Assembly: GCA_023399055.1 (NCBI GenBank)
Contig: JAEWQV010000027.1
Coordinates: forward strand, 1-64,000
Source of the DNA: Bacillota bacterium
GTDB taxonomy: Bacteria > Bacillota > Clostridia > Lachnospirales > Lachnospiraceae
DNA: 64,000 nt
Direction: 5' to 3'
The notes beneath the pieces are model-generated. The model was not told the DNA's origin. It made no database searches and saw nothing but the letters and a program-made list of their open reading frames with translations. The first letter of the stretch is position 1. Each line of letters begins with the position of its first letter. This document shows positions 44,612-53,119 of this stretch, one piece after another. The position numbers were made by a program, and so were the translations under genes.

Positions 44612-44809
44612 ATGGCAAGAAATAGTTCAACAGTACCTGAAGCAAAGGAAGCATTAAATCGTTTTAAGTATGAGGTAGCTAACGAAATCGGAGTACCTTT
44701 AAAACAAGGTTACAATGGAGATTTAACATCCAAACAGAATGGTTCCGTTGGTGGATATATGGTTAAGAAGATGATTCAGGACTACGAAAACAGAATAGCT
44801 GGTAAATAA
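44612..44809 (+). CDS. Alpha/beta-type small acid-soluble spore protein
   Basis: SASPs coat and protect DNA in dormant spores and feed amino acids to the germinating cell. The 65-residue protein carries the family core: ALNRFKYEVANEIGVPL (the GPR protease cleavage motif region, EIA/EIG) and NGDLTSKQNGSVGGYMVKKMI. The start is the ATG at 44612, after GGAGG. It is monocistronic with a strong terminator. It shows that the organism forms spores. Confidence 0.95.
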   Translation: MARNSSTVPEAKEALNRFKYEVANEIGVPLKQGYNGDLTSKQNGSVGGYMVKKMIQDYENRIAGK

Positions 44810-44820
44810 CAAATATAGCT

Positions 44821-44862
44821 AAAACTTTTAAGGACGTGTCAAATGACACGTCCTTAAGTTTT
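44821..44862. terminator. Strong terminator after the SASP gene
   Basis: A 13-bp core stem (TAAGGACGTGTCA with its complement, 44829-44841 and 44844-44856) sits inside A-rich and T-rich arms, so it could work on both strands. Confidence 0.88.
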
Positions 44863-44982
44863 GTGATTTTCTCTATTGAAATCTTGTGTAGGATAAGATA
44901 AACTAAAGTTAAAACAAGTTGACAATTATTTATAATCTAATTAATATTAGTGTTAGTTATTATAAGATTTATGGAGATAAGT

Positions 44983-45537
44983 ATGAGAGTGATAGCAGGT
45001 AAAGCCAGAAGATTGCAGCTAAAGACACCGGAAGGCTTTGAGACCAGACCAACAACGGATAAAACGAAAGAGACGTTATTTAATATTTTAAATCCATATT
45101 TGGCTGATTCTGATTTCCTTGATCTTTTCTCTGGAAGTGGGGCAATAGGTATTGAAGCCCTTTCACGAGGTGCAAAATATGCTGCCTTGGTAGAAAATAA
45201 TAAAACAGCTTTGGATTGTATTAAAGCGAATTTACAAACCACAAAGTTAGTGGAAGAAGCAGATGTCTTGGCATACAATGTCGTTGAAGCTATTCGAAGT
45301 TTAGAGATTCGAGGAAAGGTTTTTGATGTTATTTTCATGGACCCTCCTTATAATCAACAGTTGGAAAAAGAGGTTTTATTAGCACTACAAAGCTCTAATA
45401 TTATATATTGCGATACCATTATCGTGGTAGAAGCCTCATTAAAAACAGAATTTGACTATCTTGAGGATACGAGATTTCGGATTTTCAAGAAAAAAGAATA
45501 TAAAACAAATCAACATGTATTTATTGAATTGAAATAA
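44983..45537 (+). CDS. rsmD: 16S rRNA (guanine(966)-N2)-methyltransferase RsmD
   Basis: RsmD methylates G966 of 16S rRNA (E. coli numbering). The start is the ATG at 44983 after GGAGATAAGT, giving 184 residues; earlier in-frame starts are less well placed. Marks: RVIAGKARRLQL at the N-terminus, the SAM-binding strand FLDLFSGSGAIGIEALSRG near residue 45, and the catalytic DPPY (FMDPPYNQQ) near 119. It begins a block syntenic with Bacillus ylbH-ylbI-ylbJ and is followed by coaD 32 nt later. Confidence 0.93.
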   Translation: MRVIAGKARRLQLKTPEGFETRPTTDKTKETLFNILNPYLADSDFLDLFSGSGAIGIEALSRGAKYAALVENNKTALDCIKANLQTTKLVEEADVLAYNVVEAIRSLEIRGKVFDVIFMDPPYNQQLEKEVLLALQSSNIIYCDTIIVVEASLKTEFDYLEDTRFRIFKKKEYKTNQHVFIELK

Positions 45538-45569
45538 TTACATGTTCTATCAGTAAAATGGAGGGGTAT

Positions 45570-46070
45570 ATGAAAATCGGTATCTATCCCGGCAGCTTTG
45601 ACCCAATTACATTAGGACATCTGGACATTATAGTACGTGCTTCCGGTTTAGTTGATAAACTGATTATCGGAGTTCTCAAAAACAATGCGAAGAAGCCACT
45701 TTTCACATCAACAGAGCGGGTTGAACTCATTGAACGGGTTTTAAGGGAACACACTAATTTGCCTCCTATCGAGGTGGAAGATTTTGATGGTTTGCTTATT
45801 GATTATGCGAAAAAGAAAGACGCAACCATCATAGTAAGAGGACTACGTGCAATTACTGACTTTGATTATGAACTACAAATTGCACAGATGAACCACAGAT
45901 TAAATACTGAGATTGATACAGTGTTTTTTACCACCAGTGTGGAGTATTCTTTTCTAAGCTCAAGTGCGGTAAAAGAAATTGCATCTTTTGGAGGAGACAT
46001 TGGACAATTTGTTCCAAAGTGTGTCCAACAAGCAATCTTTGATAAATATAAATTGATAAGGAGTGTCTGA
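45570..46070 (+). CDS. coaD: Phosphopantetheine adenylyltransferase
   Basis: CoaD makes dephospho-CoA from pantetheine phosphate and ATP in CoA synthesis. The ATG at 45570 follows GGAGG and gives 166 residues, the normal size. The nucleotidyltransferase motif is TLGHLD near residue 14 (T/HxGH) with PGSFDP just before it. The second motif SSSAVKEI near 130 lines the ATP site. RGLRAITDFDYELQIAQMNHRL is the family core. Its stop overlaps the ribosome site of the next gene, 1 nt before the ATG at 46072. Confidence 0.96.
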   Translation: MKIGIYPGSFDPITLGHLDIIVRASGLVDKLIIGVLKNNAKKPLFTSTERVELIERVLREHTNLPPIEVEDFDGLLIDYAKKKDATIIVRGLRAITDFDYELQIAQMNHRLNTEIDTVFFTTSVEYSFLSSSAVKEIASFGGDIGQFVPKCVQQAIFDKYKLIRSV

Positions 46071-46071
46071 T

Positions 46072-46716
46072 ATGGGAGCAAGCAGAATTGAGCAGTTAAT
46101 CGAGGATATATATGAATTTGTTGAAAGTTGCAGAATGCAGCCATTGTCAAGCACAAAGGTAATTGTACCTAAGGACGAATTGTATGATTTGTTGGACGAG
46201 CTTAGACTTCGAACACCGGATGAAATTAAACGTTATCAGAAAATAATTGCAAATCGAGATGCTATTATTGCTGATGCAGAAGAAAAAGGAGAAGTTATCA
46301 TCCGTCAGACGAGGGATAAGGCAAAAGAGCTTTTAAATGAGCATGAGATCATGCAGCAGGCTTACTATCAGGCAAATGAAATGATTACACAGGCATCGGA
46401 AGAAGCAGAGCGATTACATAGAGAGGCATCGGAAGAAGCGGATCAGATTAGAGCAAGTGCCCTAGCTTATTCCAATGAAATGTTAGGAGAAGTAGAACGA
46501 GTATTGGCATCTGCTTATGAAACCGCTGCTTCAAAATATGACTCATTTATTGGCACATTAAAGGCTAATCTTGAGGTGGTAAGCAATAATAAGAGGGAGC
46601 TAAATGAACAGCTTTATCCTCAAAATCCAGCACAAGTGAATTATGAAGCAAATCCAGCCTATGCAGACGAGGATTTTGATTTTGATGAAAACACCTTTAT
46701 GCAAGATATCCAGTAA
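46072..46716 (+). CDS. Coiled-coil protein, possibly DivIVA or ATPase-stalk like
   Basis: The 214-residue protein is nearly all helical. A short N-terminal part (residues 1-50) is followed by a long coiled coil, about 60-185, with repeated EEAER / EASEEADQI and IIRQTRDKA patterns. The C-terminus is acidic (EDFDFDENTF). I cannot name a family. The pattern fits septum-placement proteins such as DivIVA or the E subunit of V-type ATPases. The start is the ATG at 46072, 9 nt after GGAG; a GTG at 46063 overlaps coaD. Its stop lies 1 nt from the stop of the converging ylbJ. Confidence 0.6.
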   Translation: MGASRIEQLIEDIYEFVESCRMQPLSSTKVIVPKDELYDLLDELRLRTPDEIKRYQKIIANRDAIIADAEEKGEVIIRQTRDKAKELLNEHEIMQQAYYQANEMITQASEEAERLHREASEEADQIRASALAYSNEMLGEVERVLASAYETAASKYDSFIGTLKANLEVVSNNKRELNEQLYPQNPAQVNYEANPAYADEDFDFDENTFMQDIQ

Positions 46717-46717
46717 G

Positions 46718-47698
46718 TTATTGCAGAAAGAAAAATCTTACATAGACAGTAGCCATTAGGAAAGCAATGATGGAACTAATTAGTTTAACAATAAAATATG
46801 CATGAATCGATAGTCCTGATTCCTGTAATACACTCTTGGTTTGGGCAATACCCGAAAAGCCTCCAAAGGTAGTGATTACAGTTATTAGGACTATTTTTAG
46901 TTCATTTGACATATTACTTATACTTATATTACTAATGCCCGTGGTTATTTCAAATACACCCATGAGACAGGCTTTAAGTATGTCGGGAATGATATTAATT
47001 TCTTTAATCATATAAGCCAGGATAGAAAACAATATTATATAACCGCCAATGCGTGTAATAATTTCAAAACCATTCATAATGGAATTATCAACCATTTGGA
47101 ACGAAAATCGTTGGTTGTGGTCGGTGGCTTTTAGTTGCATACGCTCGGGCTTAAAAGAATTCTTTTCTTCAGAACCTTGACGAAAGAAGAACTTGCGGCA
47201 CAGTATTGCCCCCAGAATCGCAGATCCATATATGATAACGAATAGAGCATATTTTATATGGGGAAGCTTTAATTGGGTTACTGATATATAGCCAATAATA
47301 AACATCGGACTGGCATTATTACAAAGGGTTAGTAGAAATTGTCCTTCGCTTTTACTTATTCTCTGTTCCACTACCAGGTCTGCGCTGGTTTTGCTGCCCA
47401 TCGGAATACCGGATAAAAAACCTATAACGATTGGATAACAGCCTTCCTTACTTAAACGAAGTAATCTTCCTAGAACAGGGTGGAATAAGCTGCTAATTTG
47501 TTTAGATAGATTTAGTCGTATAATTAGATTTGATACAATGATAAAGGGGAGTAGGGTAGGCAATACATGATGGAACCAAAGTAATAAGCCCTCACTGGCT
47601 CCATGAATTGCAGTCTCTGAGAATACCAGCATAGAGACTAAGAAGAGGAGGAGCAAGCCTTTTACTATGCGGGTAATCGATATTTTTTGTAAAATCAT
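46718..47698 (-). CDS. ylbJ: Sporulation membrane protein YlbJ
   Basis: YlbJ is a polytopic membrane protein of the nucleoside-recognition (Gate) family; in Bacillus it is expressed in the mother cell and its loss affects spore heat resistance. The 326-residue protein shows FSETAIHGASEGLLLWFHHVLPTLLPFII near the start, then GFLSGIPMGSKTSADLV and LCNNASPMFIIGYI, the family's core motifs. About eight hydrophobic helices are visible. I take the ATG at 47698, beside AAGGAG. It lies on the opposite strand to its neighbours and its stop codon is 1 nt from the preceding plus-strand gene. Confidence 0.88.
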   Translation of the reverse strand: MILQKISITRIVKGLLLLFLVSMLVFSETAIHGASEGLLLWFHHVLPTLLPFIIVSNLIIRLNLSKQISSLFHPVLGRLLRLSKEGCYPIVIGFLSGIPMGSKTSADLVVEQRISKSEGQFLLTLCNNASPMFIIGYISVTQLKLPHIKYALFVIIYGSAILGAILCRKFFFRQGSEEKNSFKPERMQLKATDHNQRFSFQMVDNSIMNGFEIITRIGGYIILFSILAYMIKEINIIPDILKACLMGVFEITTGISNISISNMSNELKIVLITVITTFGGFSGIAQTKSVLQESGLSIHAYFIVKLISSIIAFLMATVYVRFFFLQ

Positions 47699-47853
47699 TA
47701 AATTCTCCTTGTAGACAAGACACAAGTTTATTATAATTTATTGAAAGAAGTGGTAAAATATTCTTAACAGTTCAGCCAAGTTAATTGGTTAGAGAAATTT
47801 CGAATAAAGATATTCTGAATTTATTATTTGCGATAATGAAAGGAGACATAGTA

Positions 47854-49659
47854 ATGGCACAGAATAAAGCATTACAAAAAAGAAGTGAAGTAGAAAAGAA
47901 ACATACCTGGGCAATTGAAGATCTTTATAAGAACGATACCGAGTGGCAGGTGGAGTATGATAAGATTAAGGAATTGTTGCCAACAGCAACGCAATATCAG
48001 GGAAGATTATCAAAATCAGCTGATTTGTTACTAAACTTTCTACAAGTAACAGATGAGATCAGTATGTTGACTGAGAGAGTCTATGTTTATTCCAACCAGA
48101 AATATCATGAAGATACTGCTAATTCAACCTATCAGGATCTTTCTAATAAAGCAGGAGCCCTTATGGTACAGGTAAGCAGTGCCCTTTCCTTTGCTACCCC
48201 TGAAATATTAACAATTCCAGAAGATGTTATTACTGAATTTAGAAGTGAAGTGGAAGATCTTAAAGTATATGATTTTTATTTAAAAAACATTTTACGTCGC
48301 AGGGCACATATCCTTTCACCAGAGATGGAGGAGCTGCTTGCGGATGCGGGCGAGATTGCAGATGCGCCAAGTAATATATTTACCATGTTCAGTAATGCGG
48401 ACATTAAATTCCCAACTATTAAGGATGAAGATGGTGAGGATATCCAGATTACACACGGACGTTATATAAAATTAATGGATAGTCCTGACCGTAGAGTAAG
48501 AAAGGATACCTTCCAGGGCTTATATGCTACCTATCAGAGTTATCGAAATACTTTGGCAGCAGCTTTTAGCAGCAATGTGAAGCAGGAAGTATTCTTTGCA
48601 AAGGCAAGAAAGTATCCTTCCACTTTGGCAAAGGCATTGGATGACGGTAATATTCCGATGGAGGTGTATACTAATTTAATTGCCGCAGTGCATGATAATA
48701 TGGGATTAATGCATCGTTATGTCAAACTTCGCAAGAAATTACTTGGAGTTGATGAATTGCATATGTATGATCTTTATACACCTCTTGTTGCTGATGCGAA
48801 GATGGAAGTGTCTTTTGAAGAAGCGAAAGAAATCGTTGCAAAAGGCTTACAGCCACTTGGAGAGGAATATCAAAAGATCCTGAATGAAGGCTATAGCAAT
48901 AGATGGATTGATGTTTATGAGAATGAAAATAAACGTAGTGGCGCATATTCCTGGGGAGCTTATGGAACACATCCTTATGTACTCCTAAACTATAATGACA
49001 CTCTGGATAATGTATTTACACTTGCTCATGAGATGGGGCATGCAATCCATAGCTATTTATCAGACAGGACTCAGCCATATATTTATGCTGGTTACAAGAT
49101 TTTCGTGGCTGAGGTTGCATCAACCTGTAATGAATCACTCCTTATTGACCATATGTTAAAGAATACAAAGGACAAAAAAGATAAAGCATACTTAATTAAT
49201 CATTTCTTAGATAAATTTAAAGGAACCTTATACCGTCAGACAATGTTTGCAGAGTTTGAAATGATTACTCACAAAATGGTGGAAGACGGTGAAAGTTTAA
49301 CAGCAGAGACCTTATGTAAGGTATACCGTGACTTAAATATCAAATATTTTGGTGACGACATTGTTATTGATCCAGAAATAGATATGGAATGGTCAAGAAT
49401 ACCACATTTCTATAATGCATTTTATGTATATCAGTATGCAACAGGCTACTCAGCAGCAATTGCATTATCAAGAAGAATATTAAATGAAGGTGCTCCTGCA
49501 GTGGAAGATTATCTTAATTTCTTAAGCGGTGGCAGTTCAAAACATCCGATTGATTTGCTAAAGGGAGCTGGAGTTGACATGAGCACGAAAGAGCCAGTGA
49601 ATCAGGCACTTCAGTTATTTGCAGAACTATTAGACCAGATGGAAGAGCTTCTTGCATAA
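47854..49659 (+). CDS. pepF: Oligoendopeptidase F
   Basis: PepF is a cytoplasmic M3 zinc metallopeptidase that cuts short peptides. The 601-residue protein carries the zinc motif HEMGHAIHS (HExxH, near residue 391) with the downstream Glu in VASTCNESLL. GAYSWGAYGTHPYVLLNY and PHFYNAFYVYQYATG are conserved family parts. The start is the ATG at 47854, following GGAGA; the open frame begins further upstream at 47785 without a ribosome site. It lies between ylbJ and the DUF1801 gene and has no visible partner. Confidence 0.95.
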   Translation: MAQNKALQKRSEVEKKHTWAIEDLYKNDTEWQVEYDKIKELLPTATQYQGRLSKSADLLLNFLQVTDEISMLTERVYVYSNQKYHEDTANSTYQDLSNKAGALMVQVSSALSFATPEILTIPEDVITEFRSEVEDLKVYDFYLKNILRRRAHILSPEMEELLADAGEIADAPSNIFTMFSNADIKFPTIKDEDGEDIQITHGRYIKLMDSPDRRVRKDTFQGLYATYQSYRNTLAAAFSSNVKQEVFFAKARKYPSTLAKALDDGNIPMEVYTNLIAAVHDNMGLMHRYVKLRKKLLGVDELHMYDLYTPLVADAKMEVSFEEAKEIVAKGLQPLGEEYQKILNEGYSNRWIDVYENENKRSGAYSWGAYGTHPYVLLNYNDTLDNVFTLAHEMGHAIHSYLSDRTQPYIYAGYKIFVAEVASTCNESLLIDHMLKNTKDKKDKAYLINHFLDKFKGTLYRQTMFAEFEMITHKMVEDGESLTAETLCKVYRDLNIKYFGDDIVIDPEIDMEWSRIPHFYNAFYVYQYATGYSAAIALSRRILNEGAPAVEDYLNFLSGGSSKHPIDLLKGAGVDMSTKEPVNQALQLFAELLDQMEELLA

Positions 49660-49720
49660 GGCGTAACAGACAAAGTTACGTAATACAATTAACCCCAAGA
49701 GTTAGAGAGGAAAAAACAAT

Positions 49721-50131
49721 ATGGAAGAAAACAAAAGCATTCAGACCATTGATGAATATATTGCTCAATTTTCTCCAGAAATTCAGGAGAAGCTTAATGC
49801 ACTTCGAAAAGTAATTAAAGAATGTGCTCCTGAGGCAAAGGAGAAGATAAGCTGGGGGATGGCTACCTTTGATTACCACGGTAATCTAGTACATTTTGCT
49901 TCCTTTAAAAAGCATATTGGTTTTTATCCCAGCCCAAGTGGAGTGGAGGTATTCAAAGATAAACTTACAGGTTATACTACTTCTAAAGGTGCAATTCAGT
50001 TTCCTGTGGAGGAACCTATTCCTTTTGAACTTGTAAAAGAAATTGTAAAATATCGAGTGCAAGAAAATTTGGAATGGGCTGCGGAAAAAAAGGCTGCAAA
50101 GAAGAAACCCGTGGGAGAAAATAAAGAATAA
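49721..50131 (+). CDS. DUF1801 (YdhG-like) protein
   Basis: This 136-residue protein is one DUF1801 domain with a basic tail. The family marks are IDEYIAQFSPEIQEKLNALRKVI, then KEKISWGMATFDYHGNLVHFASFKKHIGFYP and KGAIQFPVEEPIP. The function of the family is not settled; a link to iron-chaperone-like folds has been suggested. No signal peptide. The ribosome site is GAGAGGA. A strong terminator follows at 50180, so it probably ends the pepF transcript. Confidence 0.87.
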   Translation: MEENKSIQTIDEYIAQFSPEIQEKLNALRKVIKECAPEAKEKISWGMATFDYHGNLVHFASFKKHIGFYPSPSGVEVFKDKLTGYTTSKGAIQFPVEEPIPFELVKEIVKYRVQENLEWAAEKKAAKKKPVGENKE

Positions 50132-50179
50132 TAATTTATAGCAAGACTTACTATAAGAATACTTTATGTGTGTAAAATG

Positions 50180-50239
50180 AAAACTCCCCTTTAGGAAGAT
50201 AGTCCGTTTTGGAACATATCTGACAAAAGGGGAGTTTTT
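50180..50239. terminator. Bidirectional terminator between DUF1801 and tmcAL
   Basis: AAAACTCCCCTTT (50180-50192) pairs perfectly with 50226-50238 over a 33-nt loop. T-rich ends on both strands suit the two converging genes. Confidence 0.85.
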
Positions 50240-50279
50240 ATCTATTCATAACTAGCCAAACAACGCGTCATTTTATCTG

Positions 50280-51554
50280 TTATTTAATTATAATTACACG
50301 TTGATATTCATTAGGTAAAAGAATTTTAAATTTATCAAATACAATTTGATTGTACAAATCTGTAGCGAGAATATCCGTCTTAAGCATTTTCATTGCAAGT
50401 TCATCCAGCATTTCATAAGCTTTCGAGACCTTTGTAATAATTGGTATGGTTGTGTCTGCTTCAATATTCCGCAACAAGATGGAGGATTCCCGACGAAGTC
50501 CAAGTACCCGCGCATACCGGTTATAACCTTCTGCATTATACTCCTCAAAGTCCTTCTTTTTGATTTCCAACAATAAATGCACCAATGCACGATTTATTCT
50601 GGTTAAGGTTACATTTCTTGTCTTTATTAATTGGGCAAGTTCGGAGATTTCTTTCGGATAAGGGGATAACTTTTTAATGCGGTCGGAAAGATCTGAAGTA
50701 AGGTCCAAATAATCGGATAAGCTTTCTCGACCAGTCACCAACAATTTGTATTTTATAGAGGCTGCGAAGTCCTCCTCCGAGATAGGATACCCTTTATCAT
50801 AACTATCTAAAAGCGTTTGATACACATCCACGGGGACACTTTGTTCCATCAATTCAAAATAATTTACTGCGGCATCCTTTTCAAATATCGCTCTGCGAAT
50901 AGCAGTTGCAGAACTTATGGAGGTTTCCTGATTTTCAGACAGCATATCATCATGATAATGAGCAGATAAGCGCTTAATTGTATACGGAGTTATGCTGGAA
51001 TTAAGTCGACGGAGTGACTTTACATATTCGATTCCAAGAATATTATTGGGTTCCAGGAGAAGAGAAGTAATTGCTTCTTTTTTTTCTGCTGAAACTTCTT
51101 GCATGGTATCTAAATAAGCTTTTGTTCTGGCAGCTGGATAGGTCATACCCTCTTTTAGTGCTTCTTGCAATGCGGTATGAAAAGAAGCAGGAGCTTGTAT
51201 TAAGTAGTCAGCAGCCTCCTTAATTAGTTCAATGTCACCACATTCACTACCAAAGCAGATGGCATCTACTACACCCAATTTATTAAGCAAGTCCACTGCA
51301 CCATGGGAAAAATATTCTGCGCTGGCGGTGGAATAACAGACAGGAAGTTCAAGTACCAGGTCTATGCCATTGTTTAAAGCCATAGCAGTACGGGAATACT
51401 TATTAATAACAGCAGGGGCACCTCTTTGAACGAAATTGCCGCTCATTACAGCTATGACATAATCGGCATTTGTAATTCGTTTCGCTTCTTCTATATGATA
51501 TTTATGTCCGTTGTGAAACGGGTTATATTCTGTAATTAAACCCAATACCTTCAT
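50280..51554 (-). CDS. tmcAL: tRNA(Met) cytidine acetate ligase TmcAL (YlbM)
   Basis: TmcAL acetylates the wobble cytidine of elongator tRNA-Met, using acetate and ATP. The 424-residue protein shows the nucleotidyltransferase start GLITEYNPFHNGHKYHI (HxGH motif at residues 14-17), MSGNFVQRGAP, LELPVCYSTASAEYF and the ISSATAIRRAI motif near residue 215, all typical of YlbM. In Bacillus ylbM sits in the same rsmD-coaD-ylbJ-...-rpmF block, as here. The next genes make acetyl phosphate and acetate, which suits an acetate-dependent enzyme. The ribosome site GAGGT is rather far (about 13 nt) from the ATG. Confidence 0.93.
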   Translation of the reverse strand: MKVLGLITEYNPFHNGHKYHIEEAKRITNADYVIAVMSGNFVQRGAPAVINKYSRTAMALNNGIDLVLELPVCYSTASAEYFSHGAVDLLNKLGVVDAICFGSECGDIELIKEAADYLIQAPASFHTALQEALKEGMTYPAARTKAYLDTMQEVSAEKKEAITSLLLEPNNILGIEYVKSLRRLNSSITPYTIKRLSAHYHDDMLSENQETSISSATAIRRAIFEKDAAVNYFELMEQSVPVDVYQTLLDSYDKGYPISEEDFAASIKYKLLVTGRESLSDYLDLTSDLSDRIKKLSPYPKEISELAQLIKTRNVTLTRINRALVHLLLEIKKKDFEEYNAEGYNRYARVLGLRRESSILLRNIEADTTIPIITKVSKAYEMLDELAMKMLKTDILATDLYNQIVFDKFKILLPNEYQRVIIIK

Positions 51555-51907
51555 ATTTGGATGGACGACCTCATTTCTTACTATTGTATAAATATTTGAA
51601 CAGTTATTTTAAATAAAAAACAGGGAATTACTTAAATAAAATAGCTAATTGCTGTACTTTTCAATATATCATCTTAAATTGTTACCGTCAATTGTGTTAT
51701 AAAACACTTGCTATAATTAATTAAATAGAACATAAAAAAGTGTTATATGAGACATTGTTACTATTGCTCAAGAAATATACGAAATAATCCTACGTTTTTC
51801 TACAATTTATACTTGTATCAATTATTAAATTGTCTTATAATAAAGGGTATTGATTTAATATTCTAAAAATATATTTTATTTTTCATTGTTAAGGGAGGAA
51901 AAACATC
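51555..51907. other. AT-rich intergenic region upstream of pta
   Basis: These ~350 nt separate the leftward tmcAL from the rightward pta. Besides the promoter at 51813 they hold a TGCTATAAT extended -10 box near 51710-51718 and a possible pairing of AACACTT with AAGTGTT just around it (about 51703 and 51738). I saw no gene. Confidence 0.5.
51813..51841 (+). promoter_or_regulatory. Probable promoter of pta-ackA
   Basis: TTGTAT (51813-51818) and a perfect TATAAT (51836-51841) are 17 bp apart. The predicted leader before the pta ATG is about 60 nt. Confidence 0.6.
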
Positions 51908-52903
51908 ATGAGTTTTATTGATGGAATCAAAGACAGAGCCAAGCAGAACATGAAAACAATTGTATTGCCTGAGACCGAAGATCGAAGAACTTTGGAAGCT
52001 GCAAGCAGAATTCTGGCTGAAGGCGTAGCAAACATTGTATTAATTGGTAATGAGGATGAAATTGCTAAGAAGGCAGAAGGCTTAGACTTATCAAAGGCAA
52101 CGATTATTGACCCAAATAATACAGACAAGCTTCAGGGATATGTTGATTTACTTGTTGAGGTTAGAAAGAACAAGGGTATGACTCCAGAGCAGGCAAGGGA
52201 GATCTTAACAAAGGATTATCCTTACTTCGGAGTAACCATGGTGAAAGCAGGAGATGCTGACGGTATGGTATCTGGCGCTGTTCATTCCACTGCTGATACA
52301 CTTCGTCCTTCCTTACAGATTTTAAAGACTGCACCAGGTACAAAATTGGTATCTTCTTTCTTCATTATTGTAGTACCAAATTGTGATTTTGGTGATCAAG
52401 GAACCTTTATTTTCTCTGATTGTGGTTTAGTTCAAAATCCAAATGCGGAAGAACTTGCAGCAATTGCAGGCAGCAGTGCAAAGAGCTTTGAAGCACTGGT
52501 AGGAAAAGAACCACTCGTAGCAATGTTATCTCATTCAACGAAAGGTAGTGCTGCACATCCTGATGTTGATAAGGTACTTGAAGCAACAAAGATAGCAAAA
52601 GAATTATATCCTAATTATAAAATAGATGGTGAATACCAGTTGGATGCAGCAATTGTACCAAGTGTTGGTGCTTCTAAAGCTCCTGGTAGTGATATCGCTG
52701 GTAAGGCAAATGTATTAATCTTCCCTGACCTTGATGCTGGTAATATCGGTTACAAATTAGCTCAAAGATTAGCAAAAGCAGAAGCATACGGACCTGTGAC
52801 ACAGGGTATCGCTAAGCCTGTAAATGACTTGTCAAGAGGCTGTTCAGCAGATGACATTGTAGGTGTAATCGCGATTACTGCTGTACAGGCTGCCTTTAAC
52901 TAA
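51908..52903 (+). CDS. pta: Phosphate acetyltransferase
   Basis: Pta converts acetyl-CoA and phosphate to acetyl phosphate, the first step of acetate formation. The 331-residue protein is the short form. Motifs include IVLPETEDRRTLEAA near the start, DGMVSGAVHSTADTLRPSLQI near 118, SDCGLVQNPNAEELA, ATKIAKELYP and FPDLDAGNIGYKLAQRLAKAEAYGP near the end, which contains the CoA/phosphate binding residues. A strong AAGGGAGG ribosome site precedes the ATG. Together with ackA 216 nt downstream it yields one ATP per acetyl-CoA. Confidence 0.97.
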   Translation: MSFIDGIKDRAKQNMKTIVLPETEDRRTLEAASRILAEGVANIVLIGNEDEIAKKAEGLDLSKATIIDPNNTDKLQGYVDLLVEVRKNKGMTPEQAREILTKDYPYFGVTMVKAGDADGMVSGAVHSTADTLRPSLQILKTAPGTKLVSSFFIIVVPNCDFGDQGTFIFSDCGLVQNPNAEELAAIAGSSAKSFEALVGKEPLVAMLSHSTKGSAAHPDVDKVLEATKIAKELYPNYKIDGEYQLDAAIVPSVGASKAPGSDIAGKANVLIFPDLDAGNIGYKLAQRLAKAEAYGPVTQGIAKPVNDLSRGCSADDIVGVIAITAVQAAFN

Positions 52904-52968
52904 GACAGGTGGTAAAGCATAGGATAATCTAAAGCAAGTGATGAACATTCCACTTGTTGTGTATAAAG

Positions 52969-53030
52969 GACTGTGATTGAAGTCATTTTTGGAAACGAAG
53001 TGGTTTTCCAAAGGGATTTGATTCACAGTC
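52969..53030 (+). promoter_or_regulatory. Long nested hairpin between pta and ackA
   Basis: Outer arms GACTGTGA (52969-52976) and TCACAGTC (53023-53030) pair perfectly, with an imperfect continuation. An inner 8-bp stem, TTTGGAAA (52988-52995) with TTTCCAAA (53005-53012), follows. A shorter CAAGTG / CACTTG repeat lies just before it. No T-run follows, so it may affect mRNA stability or the pta:ackA ratio. Confidence 0.5.
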
Positions 53031-53119
53031 TTAGCAATGTAAAGGCATAGAAAAAGAACTTAGTTATCTGGACTTAAGATAATTTATCTCATATTAAATA
53101 AAGAAAGAGGTATAATGAA

